The position numbers and the translations under genes are program-made. Shown here piece after piece: positions 1 to 7,570 of a stretch of DNA of 46,299 nt. Each line of letters opens with the position of its first letter. Within the stretch, counting starts at the first letter, position 1. Source of the DNA: Mycobacterium sp. URHD0025 (GTDB lineage Bacteria; Actinomycetota; Actinomycetes; Mycobacteriales; Mycobacteriaceae); contig NZ_AUEQ01000022.1 in NCBI RefSeq assembly GCF_000426065.1, forward strand, positions 1-46,299. Direction: 5' to 3'. The notes beneath the pieces are model-generated. The model was not told the origin of the DNA. It searched no databases and was given only the letters and a program-made list of their open reading frames with translations.

Positions 1-335
1 TGGTGCATTCCGATCAGGGCTTCCAATACCGGCATTGGTCCTGGCGTAAGTTGCTCGGCGACGTTGAGGCGGTGCAGTCGATGTCGCGCAAAGGCAACTG
101 CTATGACAACGCGGTCATGGAGAACTTTTTCGGCCACCTGAAGTCAGAAATGTTCCACCACAACCGGTTCGACACTGTCGAGGACTTCGCCGCTGCCCTC
201 GACACCTACATCCACTGGTACAACATCGAACGAATCTCGACAAAGCTCAAGGGCCTGAGCCCGGTCCAATACCGGGCCCAGGCCCTTGCCGCTTAGGCTC
301 CAAACGTCAGAGTCCAACTTCTGGGGACCACTTCA
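1..335 (+). mobile_element. IS3-family insertion sequence, 3' part
   Basis: Right-hand end of an IS3-family element, cut by the window start. It holds the end of the transposase gene and about 39 bases of non-coding terminus. The outer boundary at 335 is set by comparing with the inverted copy at the other end of the window: the two are identical through GGGGACCACTTCA (323-335) and diverge at the next base. An end in TCA is normal for IS3-family elements. The other end of this copy and its target-site duplication lie outside the window. Confidence 0.88.
3..296 (+). CDS. IS3-family transposase (OrfB), C-terminal part
   Basis: C-terminal about 97 residues of a DDE (rve-fold) transposase of the IS3/IS150 type. 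The HSDQG motif carries the second catalytic aspartate, and SRKGNCYDNAVMENFFG carries the catalytic glutamate. After it come the usual LKSEMF segment and the tail Y-NxxR with KGLSPVQYR. The reading frame enters open from the left edge, so the first in-window GTG is not the true start. The gene ends at TAG 294-296, 39 bases inside the element's end. IS3 elements normally make the full enzyme by programmed frameshifting between orfA and orfB; that part is not in the window. Confidence 0.93.
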   Translation: MHSDQGFQYRHWSWRKLLGDVEAVQSMSRKGNCYDNAVMENFFGHLKSEMFHHNRFDTVEDFAAALDTYIHWYNIERISTKLKGLSPVQYRAQALAA

Positions 336-341
336 GTTTTA

Positions 342-368
342 GGGCAGTTTTGTGTCTGCTCGCGAGGG
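342..368. repeat. short 3'-intergenic motif, copy 1
   Basis: A 27-base block containing GCAGTTTTGTGTCTGCT then CGCGAGGG, between the IS end and the gltA2 stop codon. A near-identical block lies at 46164-46191 at the other end of the window, again just 3' of a gene and just before the IS copy. Read in the direction of the upstream gene, both have CCCTCGC, then AGCAGACRCAAAACTGCCC. It may be a dispersed intergenic element or a terminator-like feature; its role is not known from the sequence. Confidence 0.5.
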
Positions 369-372
369 AAAC

Positions 373-1677
373 TCAGCGCTTGTCGATGTTGACGTAACCG
401 CGCTCGGTGTAGCCGGTGTAGATCTGGCGCGGGCGGCCGATCTTGTTGGGCTCCGAATGCATCTCGCGCCAGTGCGCGATCCAGCCGGGCAACCGGCCGA
501 GTGCGAACAGCACGGTGAACATGCGGGTCGGGAAGCCCATCGCCCGGTAGATCACGCCGGTGTAGTAATCCACGTTCGGGTACAGCTTGCGCTCGATGAA
601 GAAATCGTCGGTCAACGCGATCTCTTCGAGCTGCTTGGCGATGTCGAGCAGCTCGTCATCGCCGCCGAGCTTGCCCAGGATCTTGTCGGCCTGCTCCTTG
701 ACGATGCGGGCGCGCGGATCGTAGTTCTTGTACACGCGGTGACCGAAGCCCATCAGCTTCACGCCGTCTTCGCGGTTCTTGACCTTCTTGACGAACGTCT
801 GCACATCGTCGTCACCGGTGCGGATCTTCTCCAGCATCTCCAACACCGCCTGGTTCGCGCCGCCGTGCAGCGGGCCCCACAGCGCGTTGATGCCACCGGA
901 GATCGAGGTGAACAGGTTGGCCTGCGAGGACCCGACCAGACGCACCGTCGACGTCGAGCAGTTCTGCTCGTGATCGGCGTGCAGGATCAGCAGCATGTCC
1001 AGCGCCCGCACGATCTCGGGGTCGACCTCATACGGCTCGGCCGGGAAACCGAACGTCATCCGCAGGAAGTTCTCCACCAACGTCAACGAGTTGTCCGGGT
1101 ACAGGAACGGCTGCCCCTCGGACTTCTTGTAGGCATACGCCGCGATGGTGGGCAGCTTGGCCAGCAGGCGGATGGTCGACAGCTCGACCTGCTTGTTGTC
1201 CAGCGGATCCAGCGAATCCTGGTAGTAGGCGCTCAGCGCGTTGACCGCACTGGACAGCACCGGCATCGGATGGGCATTGCGCGGGAAACCGTCGAAGAAG
1301 CGCTTGAGATCCTCGTGCAGCAGGGTGTGCCGCTGGATCTGGGTGGTGAACGCCTCCAGCTGCTCGGCCGTCGGCAACTCACCGTAAATCAGCAGATAGC
1401 TGACTTCGATGAACGTCGAATTCTCGGCCAGCTGCTCGATCGGGATACCCCGGTACCGCAGGATTCCGGCATCACCGTCGATGTAGGTGATCGCCGACTT
1501 GGTCGACGCGGTATTGACGAAACCACCATCGAAGGTGGTGTAGCCGGTCTTGGCCAGCAACGGACCAAGCGCGATGCCGTCACTGCCCTCGGTAGCGCGG
1601 ACGATATCCAGATCAATCTCGCCACCGGGGTACTTGAGAGTGGCAAGCTCCTGCCCACTCGACGGGTTTTCGGCCAC
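373..1677 (-). CDS. gltA2: citrate synthase (type II, GltA2)
   Basis: Condenses acetyl-CoA with oxaloacetate to citrate, the entry step of the TCA cycle, in the cytoplasm. The 434-residue protein fits hexameric type II citrate synthases. Catalytic residues are visible: His about 271 in WGPLHGGAN, His about 313 in GFGHRVYKN and Asp about 370 in YPNVDYYTG. I chose the GTG at 1677 because it is preceded by AAGGGA at good spacing and gives a protein close to the length of M. tuberculosis GltA2; an in-frame upstream start would add 19 unconserved-looking residues. It lies alone downstream of a TetR gene on the same strand. The 135-base gap 1678-1812 should hold its promoter, but I cannot point to a clear one. 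Confidence 0.96.
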   Translation of the reverse strand: MAENPSSGQELATLKYPGGEIDLDIVRATEGSDGIALGPLLAKTGYTTFDGGFVNTASTKSAITYIDGDAGILRYRGIPIEQLAENSTFIEVSYLLIYGELPTAEQLEAFTTQIQRHTLLHEDLKRFFDGFPRNAHPMPVLSSAVNALSAYYQDSLDPLDNKQVELSTIRLLAKLPTIAAYAYKKSEGQPFLYPDNSLTLVENFLRMTFGFPAEPYEVDPEIVRALDMLLILHADHEQNCSTSTVRLVGSSQANLFTSISGGINALWGPLHGGANQAVLEMLEKIRTGDDDVQTFVKKVKNREDGVKLMGFGHRVYKNYDPRARIVKEQADKILGKLGGDDELLDIAKQLEEIALTDDFFIERKLYPNVDYYTGVIYRAMGFPTRMFTVLFALGRLPGWIAHWREMHSEPNKIGRPRQIYTGYTERGYVNIDKR

Positions 1678-1812
1678 GGGAGTCCCTTCATCCTCGTCGG
1701 GAACCGACAACTGCTCTACAAAAGGTAGTCGCAATCGATCCGCGCTGCCCGCGGGGGGTTACCAACGGGTTGTGAATCCAGCTCAGACTCGGCTGGGCAG
1801 GCTGCCTGCGAC

Positions 1813-2451
1813 CTATCCCAGGCCCGCGACAACTTCCAGGAAATCCGCGTAGGTGGCCTCGATCCTGGCGACGATGTCATCCACCGTCACGGAGGCCCAG
1901 TCGGCCTGAGAGCCCAGCTCAGCGATGCCGGTCATGATGATCGAACTCCACAACACCGCCGTCAGTTTGAGCCGGCGATCATTGCCGGGCACGGCCATCC
2001 GCTGCGCCAGCACCGCATTGACCGCGTCCGCCCGGAACTCCGAAGCCGACTGCATCAACGCCGGAGACGCGGTGATGATGCGTGCCGAAGCCAACAATCG
2101 ATCCGCGGTGAGCTGAGTCGGCGGGGCCGTCTTGGTCCTGAGGAACGCCTGCACGTGCGCCCGGTACAGCGCCTCGATGTCACTGATTCCCGACGGTTGT
2201 GCGGCCAGCTCGACCGCGACGATCTCGATCACCTCATCGATGAACGCGAGGATGACGGCGTCCTTGGTCGCGAAGTAACGGCTGAACGTGCGGGGGGAAA
2301 CGTCCGCGACCGCGGCAATCTGTTCGACGGTGGTCTGCTCGAAACCCTGACGGTCGCAAAGATCGATGGCGGCCTCGATCAGCATCGTTCGCGTGCGCTG
2401 TTTCTTACGCTCACGCAAACCCGTCGGCGCCTGCCGCGCAACGTCAACCAC
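1813..2451 (-). CDS. TetR/AcrR family transcriptional regulator
   Basis: A 212-residue regulator with a TetR_N helix-turn-helix at residues about 15-62 (TTVEQIAAVADVSPRTFSRYFATKDAV) and a divergent C-terminal ligand domain. The start is the GTG at 2451, giving MVDVARQAPTGLRERKKQRTR, a basic lead-in normal for this family. It lies 81 bases downstream of the MFS transporter gene on the same strand, which suggests it may control that transporter, and upstream of gltA2. No effector can be inferred. Confidence 0.92.
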   Translation of the reverse strand: MVDVARQAPTGLRERKKQRTRTMLIEAAIDLCDRQGFEQTTVEQIAAVADVSPRTFSRYFATKDAVILAFIDEVIEIVAVELAAQPSGISDIEALYRAHVQAFLRTKTAPPTQLTADRLLASARIITASPALMQSASEFRADAVNAVLAQRMAVPGNDRRLKLTAVLWSSIIMTGIAELGSQADWASVTVDDIVARIEATYADFLEVVAGLG

Positions 2452-2532
2452 GAGACCGGATGCTATCGCTCAAAGGCCTGCTTTTCGGTCCTTTTGAGCA
2501 ACTATGTGGCGCGGGATGCCATTCGCCGGTGG

Positions 2533-3834
2533 TCACACTTTGTCAGGCTCGGACTGTTCCAGCGGCATGCTGGTGTTCACCCGGTAGCGCACGAACGCAG
2601 GCACCACGAGCGCCGCGAGCACCACGCCGACGACCACCAGCGCCCCGCCACCGGCCGCGGCGACCGTCGTTCCCACCGCCGCCGCTGCCGCCCCGTGCAA
2701 CGTGTCGGCCAGCCGCGGGCCACCGGCGACCACGACCGTGAACACGCCCTGCAACCGGCCGCGCAGCTCATCGGAGGCCGCCTGCTGCAGGATCGTCGAC
2801 CGGAACGCCGCCGACACCATGTCCGCCGCGCCGCCGATCGCCAAGAACGCCAACGCAATCCACAACACCAGCCCCGCCTGGCCGTGGGCCATCCCACCGA
2901 CCAGTCCGAATCCGACCATCGCCACGCCCCACACCACGATCGCCAGCACCACGGCCAGGCCCTGTCTGCCGATCCTCGGCAGCCAGCCCGAGAACACGCC
3001 ACCGGCCACCGCGCCCACCGACATCGCCGCCGCCAGCAGCGCCATCGCGGTGCCACCCCCGACCGGGCCGCCGAAACTCTCGTGCGCCATCTGGGGGAAC
3101 AACGCGCGCGGCATGCCGAAGATCATCGCCACCAGATCGACGACGAACGACATCAGCACCACCCGGTTGCCGGCCAAGTAGCGGAAGCCGTCCAGCACCG
3201 CCGTCAGGCCCCAGCGCGAGGCCCCCTCCTCGGTACTCGCCGGCGGCATCGGAGCCAGCCGGAAGGTCGCCCAGATCGGCGCCAGACAGGTCACGGCGTC
3301 GATCAGGTACAGCGTCGACAGGTCCACCCAGTTGAGCAGGAACCCGGCCATCAGCGGGCCGACGATCGCACCGAACTGCATGACAGTCATGTTCAGCGAG
3401 TTCGCCGCGGGCAACTGCTCACCCGGCAGCATCCGCGGTATGGCGGCGGAGCGGGTCGGGCTGTTGATCGCGTAGAACGCCTGCTGCACACCGAGCAGGC
3501 ACAAGACCACCCACACGTTGTTCAGGGCCAGCGCGGCCTGCAGCCACAACAGCACCGAGGCCGCGGCCAACCCGATCGAGGCGATGATCAGCAGCAGCCT
3601 GCGGTCCATCGCGTCGGCCCAGGCGCCACCCCACAGGCCGAAAACCACCAGCGGTACCAGCGCGAACAAACCGGAAAGCCCCACGTAAGCCGAGTTCTCG
3701 GTGAGCACGTACAGCTGCACCGGCACCGCGAAGATGGTCAGGTTTGCGCCGATGACCGTCGGGATTCCGGCCACCCACAGCCGCCGGAAATCCGGTGTGC
3801 GCAGCGGTGTGGTGTCGGCGAAAAGGCGCCCCAC
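2533..3834 (-). CDS. MFS transporter (EntS-like, MFS_3 type)
   Basis: A 433-residue membrane protein with about 12 hydrophobic segments and a major-facilitator layout. The loop after the second helix reads GGAWADAMDRR, the family's A-motif. The N-terminus (LRTPDFRRLWVAGIPTVIG) resembles the MFS_3 group that includes the enterobactin exporter EntS, so export of a small molecule is likely but the substrate is unknown. The start GTG (3834-3832) directly abuts the pdxH stop, so the two are probably co-transcribed and translationally coupled, with the TetR gene next downstream. Confidence 0.9.
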   Translation of the reverse strand: MGRLFADTTPLRTPDFRRLWVAGIPTVIGANLTIFAVPVQLYVLTENSAYVGLSGLFALVPLVVFGLWGGAWADAMDRRLLLIIASIGLAAASVLLWLQAALALNNVWVVLCLLGVQQAFYAINSPTRSAAIPRMLPGEQLPAANSLNMTVMQFGAIVGPLMAGFLLNWVDLSTLYLIDAVTCLAPIWATFRLAPMPPASTEEGASRWGLTAVLDGFRYLAGNRVVLMSFVVDLVAMIFGMPRALFPQMAHESFGGPVGGGTAMALLAAAMSVGAVAGGVFSGWLPRIGRQGLAVVLAIVVWGVAMVGFGLVGGMAHGQAGLVLWIALAFLAIGGAADMVSAAFRSTILQQAASDELRGRLQGVFTVVVAGGPRLADTLHGAAAAAVGTTVAAAGGGALVVVGVVLAALVVPAFVRYRVNTSMPLEQSEPDKV

Positions 3835-4521
3835 CTACGGCTGGAGGCGCTCGGCGCGGTTGCCGATCACCCGAATTCGGTTGTGCACCCGGTCCTCCCG
3901 GCCCTGCCAGAACTCGACGCTCTCCGCGGCGATCAGGTAACCACCCCAGTTCGGCGGCACCGGCACCGCTTCGAGACCGGCGAACCGCTCGGTCACCTCG
4001 GCGAGCTGGGCGAGCAAGGCCTGACGCGACGCGATCGGGTCGGATTGGTGCGATGCCCAGGCACCCAGCTGTGAACCCCTTGGCCGCTTGGACCAGTACT
4101 GCTCGGTGTCCTCACGGCTGACCTTGGTGACCGGACCGCGCACGTGGACCTGACGCCCCAGCTGGTACCAGGGGAACGTCGCCGATGCGTAGGGATTCGC
4201 GGCCAGCTGTGCGCCCTTGGCAGAGTCATAGTTCGTGAAGAACGTGATGCCCGTCTCGTCCATGCTCTTGCACAACACCGTTCGGGTGACCGGTCTTCCC
4301 TCGTGGTCGACGGTCGCCACCACCATGGCGTTGGGCTCGGCCACCCCGGCGCGGTACGCATCTGCCAACCAGGTCCGCACCAGGCTCAGCCAACCGATCG
4401 CCGGATCCTCGCCGAGCCAATCGACATCGAGGTCGCCGCAGCCGTCCTTCTCGACGTAATCCACGCGCATGGCAGCCAGGTCATGGTGGTGTTCGGGGGG
4501 TTGTCCGGAGGGTCTTGCCAC
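3835..4521 (-). CDS. pdxH: pyridoxamine 5'-phosphate oxidase
   Basis: FMN-dependent oxidase converting pyridoxine or pyridoxamine 5'-phosphate to pyridoxal 5'-phosphate, used by enzymes such as SerC encoded further along. The 228-residue protein has the full PdxH pattern: EPNAMVVATVDHEGRP near residue 63, RTVLCK, FFTNYDSAKGAQLAANP for FMN binding, FPWYQLGRQVHVRG, RPRGSQLGAWAS, and the C-terminal domain ending FWQGREDRVHNRIR. The start is GTG 4521. A 41-base gap separates it from the divergent citA, so the two share a promoter region. Confidence 0.96.
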   Translation of the reverse strand: MARPSGQPPEHHHDLAAMRVDYVEKDGCGDLDVDWLGEDPAIGWLSLVRTWLADAYRAGVAEPNAMVVATVDHEGRPVTRTVLCKSMDETGITFFTNYDSAKGAQLAANPYASATFPWYQLGRQVHVRGPVTKVSREDTEQYWSKRPRGSQLGAWASHQSDPIASRQALLAQLAEVTERFAGLEAVPVPPNWGGYLIAAESVEFWQGREDRVHNRIRVIGNRAERLQP

Positions 4522-4562
4522 CGCGCTAACGCTACGCCTGAGCGTGGTGCAAGAATCTGGCC

Positions 4563-5681
4563 ATGCCCGCTGTACCGGAAGACTTCGTTGCCGGCCTCGA
4601 AGGCGTCGTTGCCTTCACCACCGAAATCGCCGAACCGGACAAGGACGGCGGAGCGCTGCGCTACCGCGGCGTGGACATCGAGGAACTGGTGAGCCGCCGG
4701 GTCACCTTCGGCGACGTGTGGGGACTGCTGGTCGACGGCAGCTTCGGCACGGGCCTGCCCCCGGCCGAGCCGTTCCCGCTGCCCATCCACAGCGGCGACG
4801 TGCGGGTCGACGTCCAGGCCGGGCTGGCCATGCTGGCACCGATCTGGGGCTACGCACCGCTGCTGGACATCGACGACAGCACCGCGCGGGACCAGTTGGC
4901 GCGGGCCTCGGTCATGGCGCTGTCCTACGTCGCCCAATCCGCCCGCGGCATCTACCAGCCAGCGGTATCCCAGCGCACGATCGACGAATGCGACACGGTC
5001 ACAGCACGTTTCATGACGCGCTGGCAGGGCGATCCGGATCCCAGGCACGTCGAGGCGATCGACGCCTACTGGGTGACCGCCGCGGAGCACGGGATGAACG
5101 CGTCGACCTTCACCGCGCGGGTGATCGCCTCCACGGGCGCCGATGTCGCGGCCGCCCTGTCGGGCGCGGTGGGCGCGATGAGCGGACCGCTGCACGGCGG
5201 CGCCCCGGCCCGGGTGCTCCCGATGATCGAGGAAGTCGAGAAGACCGGTGACGCCCGCGCGGTGGTGAAGGGCATCCTGGATCGCGGCGACAAACTCATG
5301 GGCTTCGGGCACCGCGTGTACCGCGCCGAGGATCCGCGGGCACGGGTGCTGCGGGCCACGGCCAAACGTCTTGAGGCGCCCCGCTACGAGGTGGCCGCCG
5401 CACTGGAGCAGGCCGCGCTGGCCGAGCTTCGCGAACGCCGTCCGGACCGGGCCATCGAGACCAATGTCGAGTTCTGGGCCGCGGTGATCCTGGACTTCGC
5501 CCAGGTGCCGGCGTCGATGATGCCCGCGATGTTCACCTGCGGGCGGACCGCCGGATGGTGCGCGCACATCATGGAGCAGAAGCGGCTGGGCAAGCTGGTT
5601 CGCCCGGCCGCCATCTACATCGGCCCCGAGCCGCGCAGTGTGGAATCGGTCGCGGGATGGGACAAGATCGCCACGTCATGA
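4563..5681 (+). CDS. citA: citrate synthase-like protein CitA
   Basis: Second citrate synthase homologue, 372 residues, matching the M. tuberculosis CitA type. The substrate-binding histidines are present: His 211 in SGPLHGGAP and His 250 in MGFGHRVYR. At the position of the third catalytic residue, where GltA2 has NVDYY, this protein reads NVEFW, so Glu about 303 replaces the usual Asp. The same sequence occurs in M. tuberculosis CitA as I recall it, so it is a family trait and not damage. Its stop overlaps the next gene's start (ATGA at 5678-5681), indicating coupling. It could act in the TCA or methylcitrate cycle. Confidence 0.94.
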   Translation: MPAVPEDFVAGLEGVVAFTTEIAEPDKDGGALRYRGVDIEELVSRRVTFGDVWGLLVDGSFGTGLPPAEPFPLPIHSGDVRVDVQAGLAMLAPIWGYAPLLDIDDSTARDQLARASVMALSYVAQSARGIYQPAVSQRTIDECDTVTARFMTRWQGDPDPRHVEAIDAYWVTAAEHGMNASTFTARVIASTGADVAAALSGAVGAMSGPLHGGAPARVLPMIEEVEKTGDARAVVKGILDRGDKLMGFGHRVYRAEDPRARVLRATAKRLEAPRYEVAAALEQAALAELRERRPDRAIETNVEFWAAVILDFAQVPASMMPAMFTCGRTAGWCAHIMEQKRLGKLVRPAAIYIGPEPRSVESVAGWDKIATS

Positions 5682-6292
5682 GCGGCGCTCGCGACGTGTT
5701 CGCTTCTGCAGCACATACTTTCGCCCGGTTGGTGCAGGTGCTGCCGGCGGACTCGTTCGCTCGCCCCGGCCTGGGCGAGTGGGATCTGCGCGCCCTGGTG
5801 GGCCACACCTCGCGCTCGCTGATCACCGTCAGCACGTACCTGCAGACCCCTGCGTCGACGGCCGATCTGGCCGGTCCGGTGGAGTACTACGCGGCCATGC
5901 GGGGATTCATGTCCGACGCCGGCGCCGAGGCCATCATCGAGCGCGGCAGGCAGGCCGGACGCGACCTGGGATCCGATCCGGCCGCCGCGGTGGACGCGCT
6001 GGCGAGCCGGGCCCTCGACGACATCGACGAGGCGGGCGATCCGTTGATCACCGTCATCGGCGGGTTCGGTATCCGGTTGAGCCATTACCTGCCCACCCGC
6101 ATCTTCGAGCTCGCCGTACACAGCCTCGATATCGCCAGGGCCACAGGCCTTTCGGCGGACCTGCCGGCTGAAGTACTGGAGGCAGCCGCTGTGCTCGCGA
6201 CACAGGTCGCGGTGAAGCTGGGTGAGGGCGAGACCGTGCTGATGGCACTCACCGGCCGTGTCGAACTGCCGCGCACGTTCTCCGTCACCTGA
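5678..6292 (+). CDS. maleylpyruvate isomerase N-terminal domain (DinB-like) protein
   Basis: A 204-residue protein of the DinB/mycothiol-dependent maleylpyruvate isomerase superfamily, a four-helix-bundle fold that usually binds a metal through three histidines. The N-terminal part reads FARLVQVLPADSF then GLGEWDLRALVGHTSRSL, the classic first metal-ligand region (His in GHT), and a later HYLPTRIFELAVHSLDIA supplies the C-terminal histidines. Many actinobacterial members are thought to work with mycothiol, but the reaction here is not known. It starts at ATG 5678, overlapping the citA stop by 4 bases. Confidence 0.88.
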   Translation: MSGARDVFASAAHTFARLVQVLPADSFARPGLGEWDLRALVGHTSRSLITVSTYLQTPASTADLAGPVEYYAAMRGFMSDAGAEAIIERGRQAGRDLGSDPAAAVDALASRALDDIDEAGDPLITVIGGFGIRLSHYLPTRIFELAVHSLDIARATGLSADLPAEVLEAAAVLATQVAVKLGEGETVLMALTGRVELPRTFSVT

Positions 6293-6420
6293 CCCGGTCC
6301 CGAGCTTTTGTCAGAGGGCAGTGGTTGCATGGGGGTTGTCCGGCGATGAGATCCGCCCGCCGCGCGGGTCTGCATTGAGTCCGCTCACCAATCAGGACAC
6401 TCACCGATCAGGAGAAGAAC

Positions 6421-6873
6421 ATGGCGATCGAAGTAACCCCGGCAGTCACTCCCCATCTGGTTGTCGACGACGCCGCCGCGGCAATCGACTTCTACGTCAA
6501 GGCGTTCGGCGCCACCGAGCTGGGCCGGGTGCCCGGGCCCGACGGCAAGCTGGTCCACGCCGCACTCACCATCAACGGGTCCACGGTCATGCTCAACGAC
6601 GACTTTCCCGAGTTCAACGGCGGCAAGTCGACGACACCCAAGGCCCTGGGCGGCACCCCGGTGACCATCCACCTCACCGTGACCGATGTCGAGGAGAAGT
6701 TCGCCCGGGCCGTCGACGCAGGGGCCGAGGTGGTCGCGGAGTTGGCCGATCAGTTCTGGGGCGACCGCTACGGCGTCGTGCGCGACCCGTTCGGGCACCA
6801 GTGGTCACTCGGGCAGCCGGTCCGCGAGGTCAGCATGGACGAGATCGAGCAGGCGATGAAGTCGGGACAGTAA
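6421..6873 (+). CDS. VOC family protein (PhnB/glyoxalase-like)
   Basis: A 150-residue protein of the vicinal-oxygen-chelate superfamily, PhnB-like subgroup, apparently the counterpart of M. tuberculosis Rv0887c. It shows two beta-alpha-beta-beta-beta modules: PHLVVDDAAAAIDFYVKAFG at the start, and GDRYGVVRDPFGHQWSL near residue 120, with the metal-site histidine in FGHQW. The reaction is unknown. AGGAG lies 8 bases before the ATG. Just upstream is a short direct repeat, CTCACCRATCAGGA at 6384-6397 and 6400-6413, whose second copy runs into the ribosome-binding site. Confidence 0.92.
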   Translation: MAIEVTPAVTPHLVVDDAAAAIDFYVKAFGATELGRVPGPDGKLVHAALTINGSTVMLNDDFPEFNGGKSTTPKALGGTPVTIHLTVTDVEEKFARAVDAGAEVVAELADQFWGDRYGVVRDPFGHQWSLGQPVREVSMDEIEQAMKSGQ

Positions 6874-6933
6874 CCCCCACTCCCGGTACGCCAGATACGC
6901 ACGGACGCGACGCCGGAGTGGCATCCTGAGCCG

Positions 6934-7476
6934 GTGATCGACGTCGTGATCGCCGAGCCCACGGAGATGGGCCCGGACGCCTTGGACGCGGCCGAGAAGT
7001 TGGTGCGCTCGGCATTCGGTGACGGCTTCCGCGAATACGACTGGTTGCACGGCGTCGCCGGCGTGCACGTGCTGATCACCGAAGGCAGCGAACTGGTGGC
7101 CCACGCCGCGGTGGTGCCCCGCACGCTGCGACACCTCGACGACGTCTTCGACACCGGATACGTCGAAGGTGTCGCCGTGCGGGGTGACCAGCAGGGCCGC
7201 GGTCTGGGCCGGCTCGTGATGGACCACACGGAATCGATCATCCGCACGCGACACCGGATCGGCGCCCTCAACGCCGTGGAGGACGCCGCCGCCTTCTATG
7301 CCGGCCGGGGCTGGCAGTTCTGGGACGGCCCGACCGAGGCCGACGCCCCCGACGGAGTGATCGACACCTACGACCCGACCGACCGGATCTTCCTGTTCCC
7401 GACGGGCAGCACTGCGCTCGATCTCGCGACCTCAGCACCGCTGATCTGCGATTGGCGCGTCGGCGACGTCTGGTAG
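6934..7476 (+). CDS. GNAT acetyltransferase resembling AAC(2')-I
   Basis: A 180-residue GNAT-fold N-acetyltransferase. The blocks DWLHGVAGVHVLI, VAHAAVV, GYVEGVAVRGDQQGRGLG (acetyl-CoA pyrophosphate loop), IGALNAVEDAAAFYAGRGW and the C-terminal CDWRVGDVW line up with the mycobacterial aminoglycoside 2'-N-acetyltransferases (Aac(2')-Ib and Ic), from memory of those sequences. It is clearly divergent from them, so the substrate could be an aminoglycoside or an unrelated amine. It starts at GTG 6934 and is followed after 94 bases by the ECF transporter genes, with which it may form an accessory unit. Confidence 0.85.
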   Translation: MIDVVIAEPTEMGPDALDAAEKLVRSAFGDGFREYDWLHGVAGVHVLITEGSELVAHAAVVPRTLRHLDDVFDTGYVEGVAVRGDQQGRGLGRLVMDHTESIIRTRHRIGALNAVEDAAAFYAGRGWQFWDGPTEADAPDGVIDTYDPTDRIFLFPTGSTALDLATSAPLICDWRVGDVW

Positions 7477-7528
7477 CCACCGACCGGCGCCGGCGCCGGC
7501 GTCTGACCGACTGGGCGCAGGCCATACT

Positions 7529-7569
7529 GGTCTCCTTGCGCGCCATCGCGACATGCCACGAAGGAGACC
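7529..7569 (+). promoter_or_regulatory. possible RBS-sequestering hairpin before the ECF operon
   Basis: A perfect 9-base inverted repeat, GGTCTCCTT at 7529-7537 and AAGGAGACC at 7561-7569, with a 23-base loop. The right arm contains the whole AAGGAG ribosome-binding site of the YkoE-type gene, whose ATG is at 7571. Folding would hide that site, so the stem could throttle translation. I see no thiamine-pyrophosphate riboswitch consensus here. The function is inferred only from position. Confidence 0.4.
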
Positions 7570-7570
7570 G

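Noticed and set aside
352..1728. 458-codon open frame antisense to gltA2
   Set aside because: Complete overlap with an unmistakable citrate synthase gene and a shadow-like composition.
2155..4074. Very long open frame (639 codons) on the plus strand, antisense to TetR, MFS and pdxH
   Set aside because: It covers three well-supported genes on the other strand, is very rich in Arg/His/Gln, and has no recognisable domain; a GC-driven shadow frame.
7477..7570. Thiamine-pyrophosphate riboswitch before the YkoE-type gene
   Set aside because: The conserved CTGAGA and GAACCTGATC-type blocks are absent; only a simple hairpin over the ribosome-binding site is seen.
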